64,000 nt of DNA from Aedes albopictus (lineage: Eukaryota > Arthropoda > Insecta > Diptera > Culicidae): NCBI RefSeq assembly GCF_035046485.1, contig NC_085136.1, positions 161,197,963 through 161,261,962 on the forward strand, given 5' to 3'. The notes beneath the pieces were generated by a model. It had not been told where the DNA came from. It ran no database searches and saw nothing but the letters and a program-made list of their open reading frames with translations. Positions 31,979 through 44,113 of this stretch are shown here, piece after piece. Both the position numbers and the translations under genes were made by a program. Position 1 is the first letter of the stretch, and every line of letters begins with the position of its first letter.

Positions 31979-33530
31979 TTCATTTTAATTTATTTAGTTT
32001 AACATCAAATTCATGATAACACTGAATCAACAATTTGCCACCATAATACTCGATTTGCAGCTGCAGCTCTCCAACGTCGGTCACGCCCAACGCTCGCCAG
32101 ATCACGCTCCACCTGGTCCGCCCATCATGCTCTCTGCGCTCCACACCTTCTTGTACCAACCGGATGGTTAGCAAACACCAACTTTGCAGGGTTGCTGTCC
32201 GGCATTCATGCAACATGCCCTTTCCACCGTATTCGTCCAGCTTTAGCCACTTTCAGGATGTTGGGTTCACAGTTAAGTGCAGCGAGCTCGTGGTTCATCC
32301 TTCTCCGCCACACACCGTTCTCCGGCACGGCCTTAGCGAGTATCGTCCATGTCTCGTGTCCGTAGAGAACCACTGGTCTTATTAGCGTCTTGTACATGGT
32401 ACATTTGGTGCGGGGGTGAATCATTTTTGACCGCAGTTTCTTCTGGAGCCCGTAGAAGGTACGACTTCCACTGATGATGCATCTTCGTATTTCAAGGCTC
32501 ACGTTATTGTCAGCCGTTAGCAAGGCACCGAGGTAGACGAATTCTTCTACAACCTCGAAAATATCCCCGTCTATCGTAACATCGCTGCTAAGGCTTGTCT
32601 CACTCAGTCCCACCTATCAGCATGTACTTGGTCTTAGCCGCATTCACCACCAGTCCGATCTTTGCTGCTTCGCGTTTCAGGCGAGTGTACAGTTCTGCTA
32701 CTGTTACAAATGTTCTAGCAATAATATCCATATCATCCGCAAACAGGCCGGATTTCGTGAAGATCGTACCCCGGCTGTTGAGCCCGGCTCGTCGCATAAC
32801 ACCTTCCAGGGAGATGTTGAATAGTAGGCTGGAAAGTCCATCACCTTGTCGTAGTCCCCGTCGAGATTCGAATGAACTGGATAGTTCACCCGAAATCCTT
32901 ACGCTGTTCTGCACACCGTCCATCGTTGCTCTTATCTGCCTGGTAAGCTTCCCAAGAAAGCTGTTTTCGTCCATGATTTTCCATAGCTCTGTGCGGTCGA
33001 CACTGGCGTATGCCGCCTTGAAGTCGATGAACAGGTGGTGCGTTGGGACCTGGTATTCACGGCATTTCTGGAGGATTTGCCGTACATTGAAGATATGGTC
33101 CGTTGTCAACCGGCCGTCGATGAAACCGTCATGGTAACTTCCCATGAACTCATTTATTTTAGGTGAAAGACGACAAGTGCTGCTTCCACTTTTCGATCAC
33201 CTCACGTTTGTCCGTCAGGAGGCTCCCGTCCTTGTCCCTGCAGATTTCGGCTTGCGGCACGAAGCCTTCGCGGGATGCGCTGAGCTTCTGGTAGAACTTA
33301 CGTGTTTCTTGTGAACGACACATCAGTTCCATTTCCTCGCTCTCCGCTTTTTCCAGGCGGCGCTTTTTCTCCCGGAAGAGACGGGACTGCCGCTTCCTCT
33401 TCTGTCTGTTTCGCTCCACATTTTGTCGGGTTTCATGCTGCAGCATTACCGACCGCGCTACGTCCTTCTCCTCCAGAACCGCTCTGCACTCCTCGTCGAA
33501 CCAATCGAGATTCGCCAACGATAAAGAATC
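31979..33530 (-). pseudogene. RTE-clade (JAM1-like) retrotransposon, 5'-truncated copy A
   Basis: In minus order: a basic linker (WFDEECRAVLEEKDVARSVM.., RKFYQKLSASREGF) from 33518; RT at 33145-32600 with FIDGRLTTDHIFNVRQIL, HHLFIDFKAAYASVDR (motif A), RRGLRQGDGLS and LFADDMDI (motif C, FADD intact); then VVEEFVYLGALLTADNNVSL and KCMYKTLIRPVVLYGHETW-like C-terminal blocks to 32206. The 3' UTR contains GTGTTATCATGAATTTGATG and a short AAATAAATTAAAATGA tail at about 31980; copy C (46741-47455) has the same ending. The endonuclease is missing, as in most 5'-truncated copies. Confidence 0.88.
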
Positions 33531-34025
33531 CCGCGTCTGAAGCTCACATACAACACAATTCGTAAGCAGTGCCAGGAATGCATGAATGATATGGCAAAAC
33601 CGCAGCCTTCAGTCATGAGTGACCTTCGCCTGACCCACACCATCCACTTGCAAGTGGCACACTCTCTCAGTGCCGATTCTTGCATTGTGGCTCTACGAAA
33701 CGTAGGTAGGAGGGGTACAACGACAGCCATCTATAGTGACCAAGTCACCAATTTCCGGGGTCTATAGCAATGGTATGGATAATATTGATCATGAACGGCT
33801 AAAACCCGAGTTCACGGCTGCCCACACTACTTGGATTTTCAACCCACCAGCCCTCCGCACATGGGCGGAGCATGGGAGCGACTTATTTGCATAGTCAAGA
33901 AAACCTCAATAAGCTGCAACAAAATCGTGCGTTGTCCTACGAAACTCTTGAAAGCCTTCTCATCGGAGTGCAAAATGTGATCAACTTCCAGTCAACCAGT
34001 GATCGTATAAGGTATTCCATAAGAT
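33531..34025 (+). pseudogene. BEL/Pao integrase core relic (copy G)
   Basis: The plus strand encodes IRKQCQECMNDMAKPQPSVM, SLSADSCIVALRNVGRRGTT, AIYSDQVTNFRG and EFTAAHTTWIFNPPALRT with WAEHGSDLF, following the BEL integrase core (IYSDN.TNF, W.FNPP..P..GG.WE). The next block (VKK..) is in another frame. It is cut at 34025 by the LTR element. Confidence 0.75.
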
Positions 34026-35084
34026 TGTAACTGTCGACTAGCTCAAGAGGGGAGCCTTCCTGAGACTCCCTGAAACAACACCTCAGGGTCGGCATGCTTC
34101 TCGACCAGTTATTCGCGGGCAGGGAATATTCGCACTGTCGTACAGAAAAAACTCACGTCACTTCACATTTTACACATTTATTCCCGGACTTTCCGGTCTC
34201 TTCTTCTTCTTACACTTTCCTCTTTCCCACATTCTTATATCTACTCTAACCTGATCTTTCCTTTTCTTATCGGGGCCCCTTCTTCTACCTTCCACCACGC
34301 ACCACACCAGATCCCAAGCGATGGCGGCCTTACGTTCTCGGTGCTCCAGTAGCCTTCGGGGTAGCGATGGCGGCATTTCGTAGGCCCTTATTGACTTCGG
34401 GCTGCCACCGAGTGTGTTGACGGACTCGATGGCCGACGGAACTCTTTGGATCATCCCAACGAAGGGGGGTGGGGGGGGGGGGGCGGGTGTCGGTTTGAAC
34501 TTCTACAGAACCGTAGTTCTGTCCCAAAACAGCGGGGTTCTATGGATCCGGATTAGCATATTAGGACCATATAGGTTGCTGAAGGAGGAACTGAATTACC
34601 TGCTGTCCTTCAGCGATTAACTTCCTTCTTTCTTCCACTTCTTCACCTTTTTTTCACCGGTATAGCACTTCAATAAAAGCAAAAAGGTGTCACTTCAACC
34701 ATTTCGGTTGGCGGTTCTTTTACGACTCTCCAGCATTATGGAGTGGAGCGTAGTTAGGTCATTGGTCTTCATTGTTCGGGCAGTGACCCGAGACATTGAG
34801 CTGCAGTTATCGTGTCCGTTAAGATTTCCTTCCATATTGCTTTTCCTTATCGCCACCCCTTTCGGGCTACCAACAGGATCCTTCTTTCCCTCTGGTGGTG
34901 GGTTGTGGAATCTGCAGGTATGGCGGCGCGGTAAGGTAGACTATCCTACTTTTGCCTGACAACTCATTGACGAAGAAAACTGCACAACACATACGAACAC
35001 TACCTGCACTATTTTATATTAAACACGATATACAATTTACACAAAATCTCAAAAACACTCCACACTGAACTGCGAACACTTACA
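34026..35084 (-). repeat. LTR (3' LTR in element orientation)
   Basis: On the minus strand it begins TGTAAGTGTTCGCAG and ends GTTACA. It contains a TATA-like box, an AATAAA signal and a 14-20 base G run near 34464-34485. An Arg/Lys-rich open frame (34454-34170 -) is also found in the other LTR but has no known domain. Confidence 0.9.
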
Positions 35085-35096
35085 CTCTCCCCCAGC
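35085..35096 (-). other. Polypurine tract
   Basis: On the minus strand GCTGGGGGAGAG abuts the LTR start TGTAAG. This is the expected plus-strand primer site and fixes the element's orientation. Confidence 0.75.
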
Positions 35097-37236
35097 TCGG
35101 GTAAAAAATATTTACAAAGTAAATATTTTTTCCACAGATTACACAAGACTTCCCCGGTTACACGTACCTCTGAACCTACCAACACAAACCACTCAACACC
35201 AGAACAAATTCACTTCAACCGACGGTAGTTCACAAAACACTTGACTCGAAACGTACTAGATTAAGTCATACAGAAATACATCAATGAAACACCTTGTAAA
35301 GGACCAGTAAGTACGTTTACAGAGTATCGGGGTCATAGGTTTTCATCGTTGTTTACCAACTCCTCACAATTTAGAGATTAACTCTGTACTGACCGTCATC
35401 GCGATTGCTCTGGTCTCCAGCGATCAAATGCGCAAACATTGAGCTTGACAACCTCTTCCAATACTTACATTTTGTCCATACGATTGTTTAAAAAGCTATT
35501 TACCTAACAAAATTGAATGACAACACTATATTTACACCACGTTTTTACCATATTTACAAGTATTTACAGATTAAAATTTCATTGAGCAAAGCTACGGTAT
35601 AGTACGGTAAAATAGTGCTTTGAAATGTTTCACCGGTTTGTCGGAGTTGTGATCGTTCTAGTACTACCTACTTCGAATTCCATCCGAACAATAGTCCATT
35701 GGTGTGCGTTTGTATTGAGATGATTTCGAACTGTCAAACTATTGATTGGTGTGAAATGGATGAGAACGGTGATGATATGATCAGCATAAGGTAAGTACGA
35801 TGGATTTTAATTTAAGAATTATTTCTTAGCCGGCGAGGGAAAAATCCCCGTAGATTGATGGCCAAAATCAATCCGGAAATGGATTTTCACTGCAAAAGAT
35901 TAAATTCCCAAATCAGATTCCATCGCATACAACAATTTCTGAACGTTAATGAAAAGTGAGGTTATTGTGCAAAAATTTACTGGGCAATAAATATGATCAA
36001 ATTGATTGCTTTTATGATTCATTATACTTTGGTTATTTTTATTCTTTGGTCTGTGGGTTTACTATCAGTTTTCACCTTATTTCCTTTTTTTTTGACTAAA
36101 CTAAGTAAATTCCTATGACTAACACTTACAAAATGAAATGATAAAAATCAACAAAATTCTACAAACTTTACAAAACATGCAAAAACAAATTAAAACATTG
36201 AAATGGCCATCATGCAAAATATATACAAAAATTTACAAGGAAATCCTTTCCAATTTAGGTTGATTTAGCGAGAATTTGGTGTTAAGAAGTTCTCCTAGAC
36301 AAAGCTTTTAACAGGAGAGACTCCGCAACCAAATCTCTTTCGACACAATTATACACGCACTTAATGCTTTTCGCTTTCAGCTACTACTATCATTCACTTA
36401 ACGCTTCTCCATTCAGAGGTTTGCTAAGTCTGATTAAATGATTGTTGACAATCAGACTAGCTACTGAAAACGAGATATCTAGCGCATCATTCTGTCTCAC
36501 TCCCACTATGGGTACAAAGTGAGCAGACCTTCTAAATACATGGGCCCATTAATCACACTTTAAAATCTTCCTAGGTATTTCTGCAATTACTGCCTCCGCA
36601 GCTTCGAGACAAGATGACGTCACCTAGGCCAAGCATCCGAAGAGTGGCTCGTACGTGGACTGGATGGAATAGTGTCTCTAGATGCAGTATTTACAGAGGT
36701 AACTATCCATTCCAGTTGTACTGACCCTTCGCTCCACACTTGCCTATTCATCCATCTTTCTCTCTTTTAGGGAATCTAGTCGCCCTACATACGATCCTTC
36801 CTGTATTGAGTGACCCGGCACTCGTGTGGTCTCACCGTCTCACTTTTGGTGAGTATATCAAGCAATTTGTATTGCTCCTACCATCTACCTAGGCTACTAG
36901 ATGCACGCAATCCAACCACATTCACCAACACCTTTCTACCGCAATCCCTGAGAAAGAAGAAGTGTTGACTTCTCAGTTCATCGTAGTGTAGTCCGCTGTA
37001 AGTGTAAGCGATGAATTTTGTGATCTAGTACCACCTATCTATGCTTCCCTGAGCACCTTTCTACTCTTTTACTCTAAACAGAGTCTGAAAAACATTTGGC
37101 CGTAGTGCTCGAATTCAAATTCGCAACACTAGGACTATTACCACACAAAAACAAATAACCAGTCAAAAGCTGAGTTTTGGCTGGGAGAACAACATTGTAG
37201 AAAACTCTAGGAATTCTTACCTAAAAGAATTAGATT
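35097..37236. other. Non-coding interior of LTR element, part 1
   Basis: AT-rich sequence with stops in all frames. No retroviral-type motif and no host exon is recognisable. Confidence 0.6.
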
Positions 37237-37244
37237 TTCTAAAT

Positions 37245-38413
37245 CATAGGTTCCCAAACTTTTTGGGTTAGCGACCCCCTTGGTCATTGGGCGGTCATTT
37301 CACGACCCCCCAGTGAAAATTCCCGAAAATCTTGTGTACTTTTTTCAGCAAACCAACACTAGAAATAGAGTGACAAAGGGTATTATCGGCAGGTTTGTTC
37401 TCTTCGTCGTGTGGAATTTTTGTCGGCTAAATTACCTGAAACTTGGCCATATAATTCGGCTTGGTTGGGAAGGATTTGGGGCCAACTCTGGGTCCAACAG
37501 GTTTCAAAAAACCCCCATGACGTAGAGAACAAAACTGCCGAAAATACGTAAGTTCCCCTAATTGTTTTCTATTTGCCTACTTCAATATTTAAATGTTTTC
37601 ATCAAAAGAGCTGAGAGGTTCTTTAATTATATCATTGAATGCTTTATTTTGATTTATAATTCGTCATATTAATGTTCACTACTGTGAATGAAGATTATAT
37701 TGTATGCATTTGAACATTTGATAATATCAGCTTGGAATTTATCACAAAAACAGCTGAGTAATACTTGGCAAGCAGAGTAACTTAAATGTGCAATTTATAT
37801 TTAACTATGAACTCCACATTTCCATGAATTTGGTTTTTGCCGAACCAGAACATTATCAAATAGAGTTTTGTTGAATAGTAAGTCATTTTCACAAGTTTCC
37901 TATCTCTTGACCTGTGAAGTACCTGAGGTCGCTCGGTCTTAAAAGTTTTATATTTCCGTGATTTCAAGAATCTCAAGAAGATGAAACAAAACTTTTCGAA
38001 CACGGAAAACTAGATGAGACCTGTCTACCTTTTGAAGTAATTTACATATGTTTAAATCACATTTCAAATTTGCCTATAACTTTCAAACAAAAAAAGACCA
38101 AACGAACGAAAAATACGATAATTTTGTTTGTTCTAACCTAACTCATTGTTAAAGCATTAGGAACAATCCAGATTAGGTGATAATGTTTGAGATTGGTCCT
38201 TTTAATAACGTGAATTTATATCTCCTATATGAAGTTCGAAATCTGAAAAAAAGCAATGCGATGGATTTAAAACCCCCACACCCAATGAGTATCGTCAATA
38301 AAACGTTCAGAAACATAGACTGAAATTGCATATCCAAACTTTCTGTCGCGACCCCCCGAGTGAAGGCCTGCGACCCCCCAGGGGGGTCGCGACCCACAGT
38401 TTGGGAAACTATG
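37245..38413. mobile_element. hAT-type non-autonomous element
   Basis: A perfect 8-bp TSD TTCTAAAT (37237-37244, 38414-38421) and inverted ends CATAGGTTCCCAAACT / CATAGTTTCCCAAACT. Subterminal GACCCCCC motifs occur at both ends (37274-37312, 38345-38390). 1169 bp; no BED finger or hAT transposase motif is readable, so it depends on a relative. Confidence 0.88.
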
Positions 38414-38421
38414 TTCTAAAT

Positions 38422-39209
38422 GGTTCGGTAATAAAAACTGTCTCCGACATTCAAACGTTAGCTTGTATGTGGAAACCAGACTCCTCTCTCGTGTGAAAAC
38501 TTTCACTAGGCATGTTTTCCATACTACTTCTTCTGTTCATTCTTTTTCCTCCTACTTTTGTAAACTCTCATTCACTTCTATTCATGAAATGTTCCATTGG
38601 ACTAATCTTATCTCTCATTTTAGCTCATTCAACTGAACGATGACAGTACGAGTAATCACCGACTCAGGACGTTTTCTGCACGCCAATTCGCAATGGAATG
38701 AGAATTTAAAAAGAACTATTTACGAGCTAAAAGTATCACAGATCAGAATTTGATAACCTAGTAAATTGAAAAATGGTATAAAATTTGAAAACCTAGTAAA
38801 TTTGAAAATCCTATTTGCACACGCTTCAAAAGAAGCACACAAAATTTGTTGTAAATAAAAATTATCGTTCTTTTTGGCCTTTTCATTTTACACACATCCG
38901 AAATCACATCACAACACACTAAAATTGTTTCAAACAAAAGTAAAAAGTTAAAAATGACTAGTATTGATATCTAATGTTCTTTTTGAACAATCGTTTTTCT
39001 TATGTTCATTGTGTTTCTGGACAACAAAACCCCTCCGTGGCAAATGAAATGATTTTGCGAACTGTGTAAGAAGAAAGAGTAAGTCCAAATGTGGTAAGTT
39101 AAATTTGTGAAGGCCTGGAAGTTTTACCAGAGACCTCCGTCGAAACCAGTTTGATCCAGTGCGATCTTCCGAACTGACCCTTCCAAAAAACTGTCAAGAA
39201 GACGATTTT
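38422..39209. other. Non-coding interior of LTR element, part 2
   Basis: This would be the leader or gag position in the minus orientation. No ORF of useful length or motif. Confidence 0.6.
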
Positions 39210-39222
39210 AAGTTGGGCGCCA
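39210..39222 (-). other. Primer-binding site
   Basis: On the minus strand TGGCGCCCAACTT starts three bases after the LTR end. It resembles the tRNA 3'-end complements used as minus-strand primers by insect LTR elements. Confidence 0.8.
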
Positions 39223-39225
39223 AAG

Positions 39226-40274
39226 TGTAACTGCCTACTAGCTCAGTAGGGGAGCCTTCCTGAGACTCCCTGAAACAACACCTCAGGGTCGGCATGCTTC
39301 TCGACCAGTTATTCGCGGGCAGGGAATATTCGCACTGTCGTACAGAAAAAACTCACGTCACTTCACATTTTACACATTTATTCCCGGACTTTCCGGTCTC
39401 TTCTTCTTCTTACACTTTCCTCTTTCCCACATTCTTATATCTACTCTAACCTGATCTTTCCTTTTCTTATCGGGGCCCCTTCTTCTACCTTCCACCACGC
39501 ACCACACCAGATCCCAAGCGATGGCGGCCTTACGTTCTCGGTGCTCCAGTAGCCTTCGGGGTAGCGATGGCGGCATTTCGTAGGCCCTTATTGACTTCGG
39601 GCTGCCACCGAGTGTGTTGACGGACTCGATGGCCGACGGAACTCTTCGGATCATCCCAACGTAGGGGGGGGGGGGGGTGGCGGTTTGAACTTCTACAGAA
39701 CCGTAGTTCTGTCCCAAAACAGCGGGGTTCTATGGATCCGGATTAGCATATTAGGACCATATAGGTTGCTGAAGGAGGAACTGAATTACCTGCTGTCCTT
39801 CAGCGATTAACTTCCTTCTTTCTTCCACTTCTTCACCTTTTTTTCACCGGTATAGCACTTCAATAAAAGCAAAAAGGTGTCACTTCAACCATTTCGGTTG
39901 GCGGTTCTTTTACGACTCTCCAGCATTATGGAGTGGAGCGTAGTTAGGTCATTGGTCCTCATTGTTCGGGCAGTGACCCGAGACATTGAGCTGCAGTTAT
40001 CGTGTCCGTTAAGATTTCCTTCCATATTGCTTTTCCTTATCGCCACCCCTTTCGGGCTACCAACAGGATCCTTCTTTCCCTCTGGTGGTGGGTTGTGGAA
40101 TCTGCAGGTATGGCGGCGCGGTAAGGTAGACTATCCTACTTTTGCCTGACAACTCATTGACGAAGAAAACTGCACAACACATACGAACACTACCTGCACT
40201 ATTTTATATTAAACACGATATACAATTTACACAAAATCTCAAAAACACTCCACACTGAACTGCGAACACTTACA
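39226..40274 (-). repeat. LTR (5' LTR in element orientation)
   Basis: 1049 bp and nearly identical to 34026-35084; the main difference is a shorter G run near 39665-39678. Its outer end at 40274 touches the AGAT duplication. Confidence 0.9.
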
Positions 40275-40278
40275 AGAT

Positions 40279-40926
40279 ATTGAAGCTCGCCGTACTTGAC
40301 GTATGCGCTTATAAGGATAAACCTCTGGTAACGTAATACTATTTAAATAATGAATTTGCTAAGCTACTATTACAAATTATGCCAAACAATAATTGCATTG
40401 AAACCACACGACCTAAGAGTACTATCAGTTGCATTGTACTAGTCGTTTCCTTGCATATACAATTATACATCTCTTATATTTTTTTCTTTATTAAAGAGGC
40501 TTTCAGCCAGACGCTGGTTCACCTATCCAAAATCTCTTATCTTAAGGTGAGAACTTAGCCTAAACAGAACATGCAATTTAGTGTATTAACCAAACATGCA
40601 CACTCACAGCTTGCAGGTACTTAGGCCATATTCTCCGAAGCTCGGGATTGTTTACACCTATTGTAAGTAAGTAAATCGTGGTAAGAACAAATTTACCTTA
40701 ACTCGTACGAATTTCAACTTATAGTAACTTTACTTATAAGGCAGTTGTCATCGCCGTTTTTCGGCCTTTAAAATTATATCGGTTGCGATAACGGATCACC
40801 AAAAGTAAGTTAAGAAAATATTGTCTAAAATGATCTAATTCAAACTAAAGTTAATTTTTTCAGGAATTTTCTAACCCTTTTTCTACCCAACTTGTGGAGT
40901 AAAGTTCACGAAAACAATCGGTTCGT
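40279..40926. other. Unassigned; possible non-LTR 3' tail on minus strand
   Basis: Mostly AT-rich. On the minus strand 40530-40475 reads GCTGAAAGCCTCTTTAATAA then AGAAAAAAATA, which looks like the 3' end of a non-LTR element or SINE with a poly(A) tail. No ORF. Confidence 0.35.
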
Positions 40927-41760
40927 TTATCGCCCAATAGTAGTCAAGATCTGGCAAACCGAACAACTACCGAAGAAGTAAAATGAAGGGATCATCTGTC
41001 TTATCCACGGCAAATCCAGAAGAACTTCCGTGAATACCAGGTCCCAACACACCATCTGTTTCAAGATCAAGGCGGCATACGACAGAATCGACCACACAGA
41101 GCAATGGACAATCATGGTCGAGAACAGCTTTCCCTGGAAGCTTACCAAACTGATTAGAACAACGAGAGACGGTGTGCAAAACAGCGTAAGGATTTCGGTG
41201 AACTATCCAGTTCTTTCGAAACTCGATGGGGGCTGCGACGAGGTGATGGACTCTCCTACCTACTATTCAACATCGCCCTGGAAGGTGTTATGCGAGAAGT
41301 CGGGCTCGACCGACAGCCAAGGTACGATCTTCACGAAATATGGCCAATTTGACTGTTTTGCGGACAACATGAATATTAATGCCAGAACATTTGAAACGAT
41401 GGTGGCAGAACTGTACACCCGCCTGAAACGTGAAGCAGCAAAATTCGGGCTGGTGGTTATTGCAGCTTAAATAAAGTACATGCTGGTAGGTGGAACTGAG
41501 CGAGGTAGAGGATCTGCAAGGACTAAGGGGCGATTTCTTCACCCTGGCTTAAGCGTTAAGCCAGGTTTAACTGTATGGCTTAACGCTTAAGCCAGGGTGA
41601 AGAAATCGCCCCTAAGAGTCTCCGAGCGTCGCGTGCTAAGGACAAGCTTTGGTGGCCTGTAGGAGAACGGTGTGTGGCGGCAAAGAATGAACCAGAAGCT
41701 TACTGCACTGAACTGATGAAGCTCAGGTATCGGTAGTTCCACTACCGAGCTTCCAATCGC
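40927..41760 (+). pseudogene. RTE-clade relic B
   Basis: The plus strand encodes FKIKAAYDRIDHTEQWTIMV, KLTKLIRTTRDGVQNSVRIS, GTIFTKYGQFDCFADNMNI, and AELYTRLKREAAKFGLVV. The RT catalytic block reads FADN instead of FADD. After a MITE at 41527-41612, C-terminal words (ENGVWRQRMNQKLTAL-like) continue to about 41730. Many breaks. Confidence 0.75.
41527..41612. mobile_element. Harbinger-type MITE, 86 bp
   Basis: Ends GGGGCGATTTCTTCACCCTG and complement, flanked by TAA at 41524-41526 and 41613-41615. A 3-bp TAA target fits PIF/Harbinger. A diverged copy lies at 44114-44210. Confidence 0.85.
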
Positions 41761-41773
41761 TGAAGCCGTTGTT

Positions 41774-41845
41774 GGGGGCCGTTCAAAAACCACGTAGACT
41801 TTGGGGGGGGGGGGTAAATGGGGTCTGACCAAAGCCTACAATCTA
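41774..41845. mobile_element. Truncated MITE with GGGGCCGTTC end
   Basis: GGGGCCGTTCAAAAACCACG followed by a G-rich run matches the terminal style of the MITE at 54047. The opposite end is not found, so only one end remains. Confidence 0.45.
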
Positions 41846-42863
41846 AGAAATTTTTATTTTTTTTTGGGCGGACAATAGTTTACGTGGGGAAGAAGAGGAA
41901 TGTAGTCTGAAATAAATTTGCGGTTACTTAATATCTAGCAAAGTACCAATAGAGCACTATGCATTATAAACAGTGCTATGGTATATTCATACCTATTATA
42001 TCTAATCAACCACACTTAGCTAATGGTAAGTGCATGCTTATACATCAGCTTAACTTCGATATGTTTCCATCACAGATTTATTCAATGCATATATTATTAA
42101 TGCACCCCCTCTACCGCTTGCATGATTATATGGTTTATGCTTGATTCGTTAGTTTAGCACCATCTCCACTGATTGCGATAAATGTTGTTCCCCGTAATTG
42201 TGCGAGTATTAAAACGAATCGATTAACTCGATACACTTGCACAATTTGTAACCGATCCTTTTTTCGACCGAAGTCACAGTTGAACGCGCACAAACCAATG
42301 GACCGTAAAATTCCCAGCCAAAATGATAAGCCCCCGAGAGGTGTTTGTGTTTGGGTAGCCGGATTGTTTTTATTTACCAGCTGCCTCCCGAAGTAGTAAA
42401 ACGTTGAATTCATCGCACCAGCTTTGATGCGACACGTGTTAGTATCCCCGTTTAATTAAAACCGCGAGCAGAGAGAAACAGCAACTGTTTTCCTTTCCGA
42501 CAACCGCATGGAAATCCCATCCCGTTTGGGTTATGATCTGGGTGGTATGCGCTCTGTTCGTTATCTGCCGCAGCCATGGCGTTGGTGTTTGGTGGTTGTG
42601 GTGTTGTTAAATACAAAATGTTATGCCTTCGTCCGATGCTTGCCCCGAAACTACAGAATGAGATTTTGATTACAAACTGTTTTGCGAAACTTTCCCGGAA
42701 CGTTGCTTCAGAGTAGAAGCCAGCATACTGCATGTTGTGCGAAGTTGAGTAAGCGTTCCTCAGTTAGTATGTGTATGCAAATGACAAAATGGCAATTTTC
42801 GATGCTGATCCCAATCAATGGAAGCAATTAGTAAAATTTAATGTGATGCTCAACTTATGCTCT
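41846..42863. other. Unassigned stretch
   Basis: No gene or repeat recognised. Frames at 42135-42413 and 42452-42733 (-) have no known domain. Confidence 0.4.
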
Positions 42864-43160
42864 TTAATAGTTCGTTGATGGAAGTTTTGAGTTATCAAAA
42901 GGAACTTCCACAAAGTGCAGAGTTTCGGATCCAATGCAGTATACCGACGCCACGATAACAACGTTATCAGGATGTTCTCTGCTGAGCCACTTATTCAACA
43001 AAAGGGTCCGGTTCGTCACCGGTTTGATCTGCGTAACCAACTTCGATCCCTTGGCCCGTCTTTTGATAAGCGTCTGAACTAGCCGCTCCTCGATGCCACG
43101 CGACACCTTTTCTATAGCTCCGAGTAGTTTTGGGCAATAGTCGATAAAACGGCCTTCCAT
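42864..43160 (-). other. Open frame of 98 codons, unknown
   Basis: A minus-strand frame with ordinary amino-acid composition (EKVSRGIEERLVQTLIKRRA, NKWLSREHPDNVVIVASVYC). I do not recognise a family, and no splice or promoter context can be argued. It could be an exon remnant or decayed element ORF. It ends in a Tyr codon followed by a stop at 42864. Confidence 0.25.
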
Positions 43161-43204
43161 ACCTGAGTCAGGTGGAATGCCACTTCCTTATGGCGTTTAA
43201 TGCC

Positions 43205-43450
43205 CCAACCTCGGAATCAACCTGTCGGTACATCTTCCGTTGACGGAATTGTTCCATGAACGCTGCCATTTGACCATAGAGGCCAACTTATGGCCCTTGT
43301 GTCGCTTATTTTGAATTCCTCCCCGATAAAGACGCCGACAACTTCGAAGTGATAGTGCAATCCCTTACACAAATCATCGCTTGCTGCTTCAACTTTCGGT
43401 TGTTTACATCACAACAGTTTTGTGGACCGCCAATTCCAGTTTCCTGAAGG
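43205..43450 (-). pseudogene. R1-clade fragment
   Basis: The minus strand has AMICVRDCTITSK (compare AVISVWDCTTTSK in relic A) and then, after a deletion, words of the C-terminal region (VGVFIGEEF, WSNGSVHG). Short and broken. Confidence 0.6.
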
Positions 43451-43748
43451 GCTAAAATATAAACGACTCATGAAAAAGTGATCATTTTCCATAACAAAAT
43501 CAGAAATTGCTAATAAAGAAGTAGGGGTGGGAGCAATAATAAACTACAACTTTTTCATAAACAAATCAAGAAGTGCATAAATAAATCACACCTCATTAGT
43601 GAAAACGACAAGAACCTGCTAATGTTGAACAAGATCGGGGGCAGCCGGCCAACTGGTCGACGACATTAGCGTACGTGGTATGTTCTTGTCTCGATTCATA
43701 GACGCTTCTAAATTGGGAGATGCACCACAACAGCAAGGATATCCCCAA
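43451..43748. other. Unassigned stretch
   Basis: AT-rich sequence between an R1 fragment and a foldback element. Nothing recognised. Confidence 0.4.
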
Positions 43749-44113
43749 CCCGAGTAGAGGCTAATGGCAAACAAAGGACAAAATAATAACTGGTTTTGCC
43801 ATCATATCTCGTTTTGCCATTCTTCTGTTATTATGAAAAACTTAAAATGGCAAATCAATAGCAAAATATACAATCATAGCAAATCTTGTCATTGATATGT
43901 TATTCATGAATAATGCTAAATAACACATCAATAACAAAAAATACTATCATGGTAAAACTTGCAATTCAGCCCCTTTTATAATGAATTGTATAAAATATCA
44001 AAACAATAACATAATTTACATTCCTAGCTAAATTTGCCATTATTTTGATATTGTGAGAAACTATTTATAAACATTAGGCACCATAACATATTTTACTCTT
44101 AATATACCATTAA

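Larger units (their letters stand above)
34026..40274 (-). mobile_element. Young LTR retrotransposon without coding region
   Basis: Two direct repeats (34026-35084 and 39226-40274) with TG..CA termini flank 4.1 kb. A 4-bp TSD AGAT sits at 34022-34025 and 40275-40278. Orientation is minus: PBS beside the right LTR, PPT beside the left LTR, TATAAAATA (35010-35019, complement) and AATAAATG (34172-34179, complement). By eye the LTRs differ by about seven substitutions plus a poly-G length change, so insertion is recent. The interior, even after removing a hAT-type MITE, has no gag, protease, RT or integrase motif. It must be mobilised in trans (LARD-like). Confidence 0.9.

Noticed and set aside
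34170..34454. Open frame conserved between the two LTRs (34170-34454 and 39370-39717, minus strand)
   Set aside because: Conservation follows from LTR identity; the Lys/Arg-rich translation shows no domain and differs in length because of the poly-G run.
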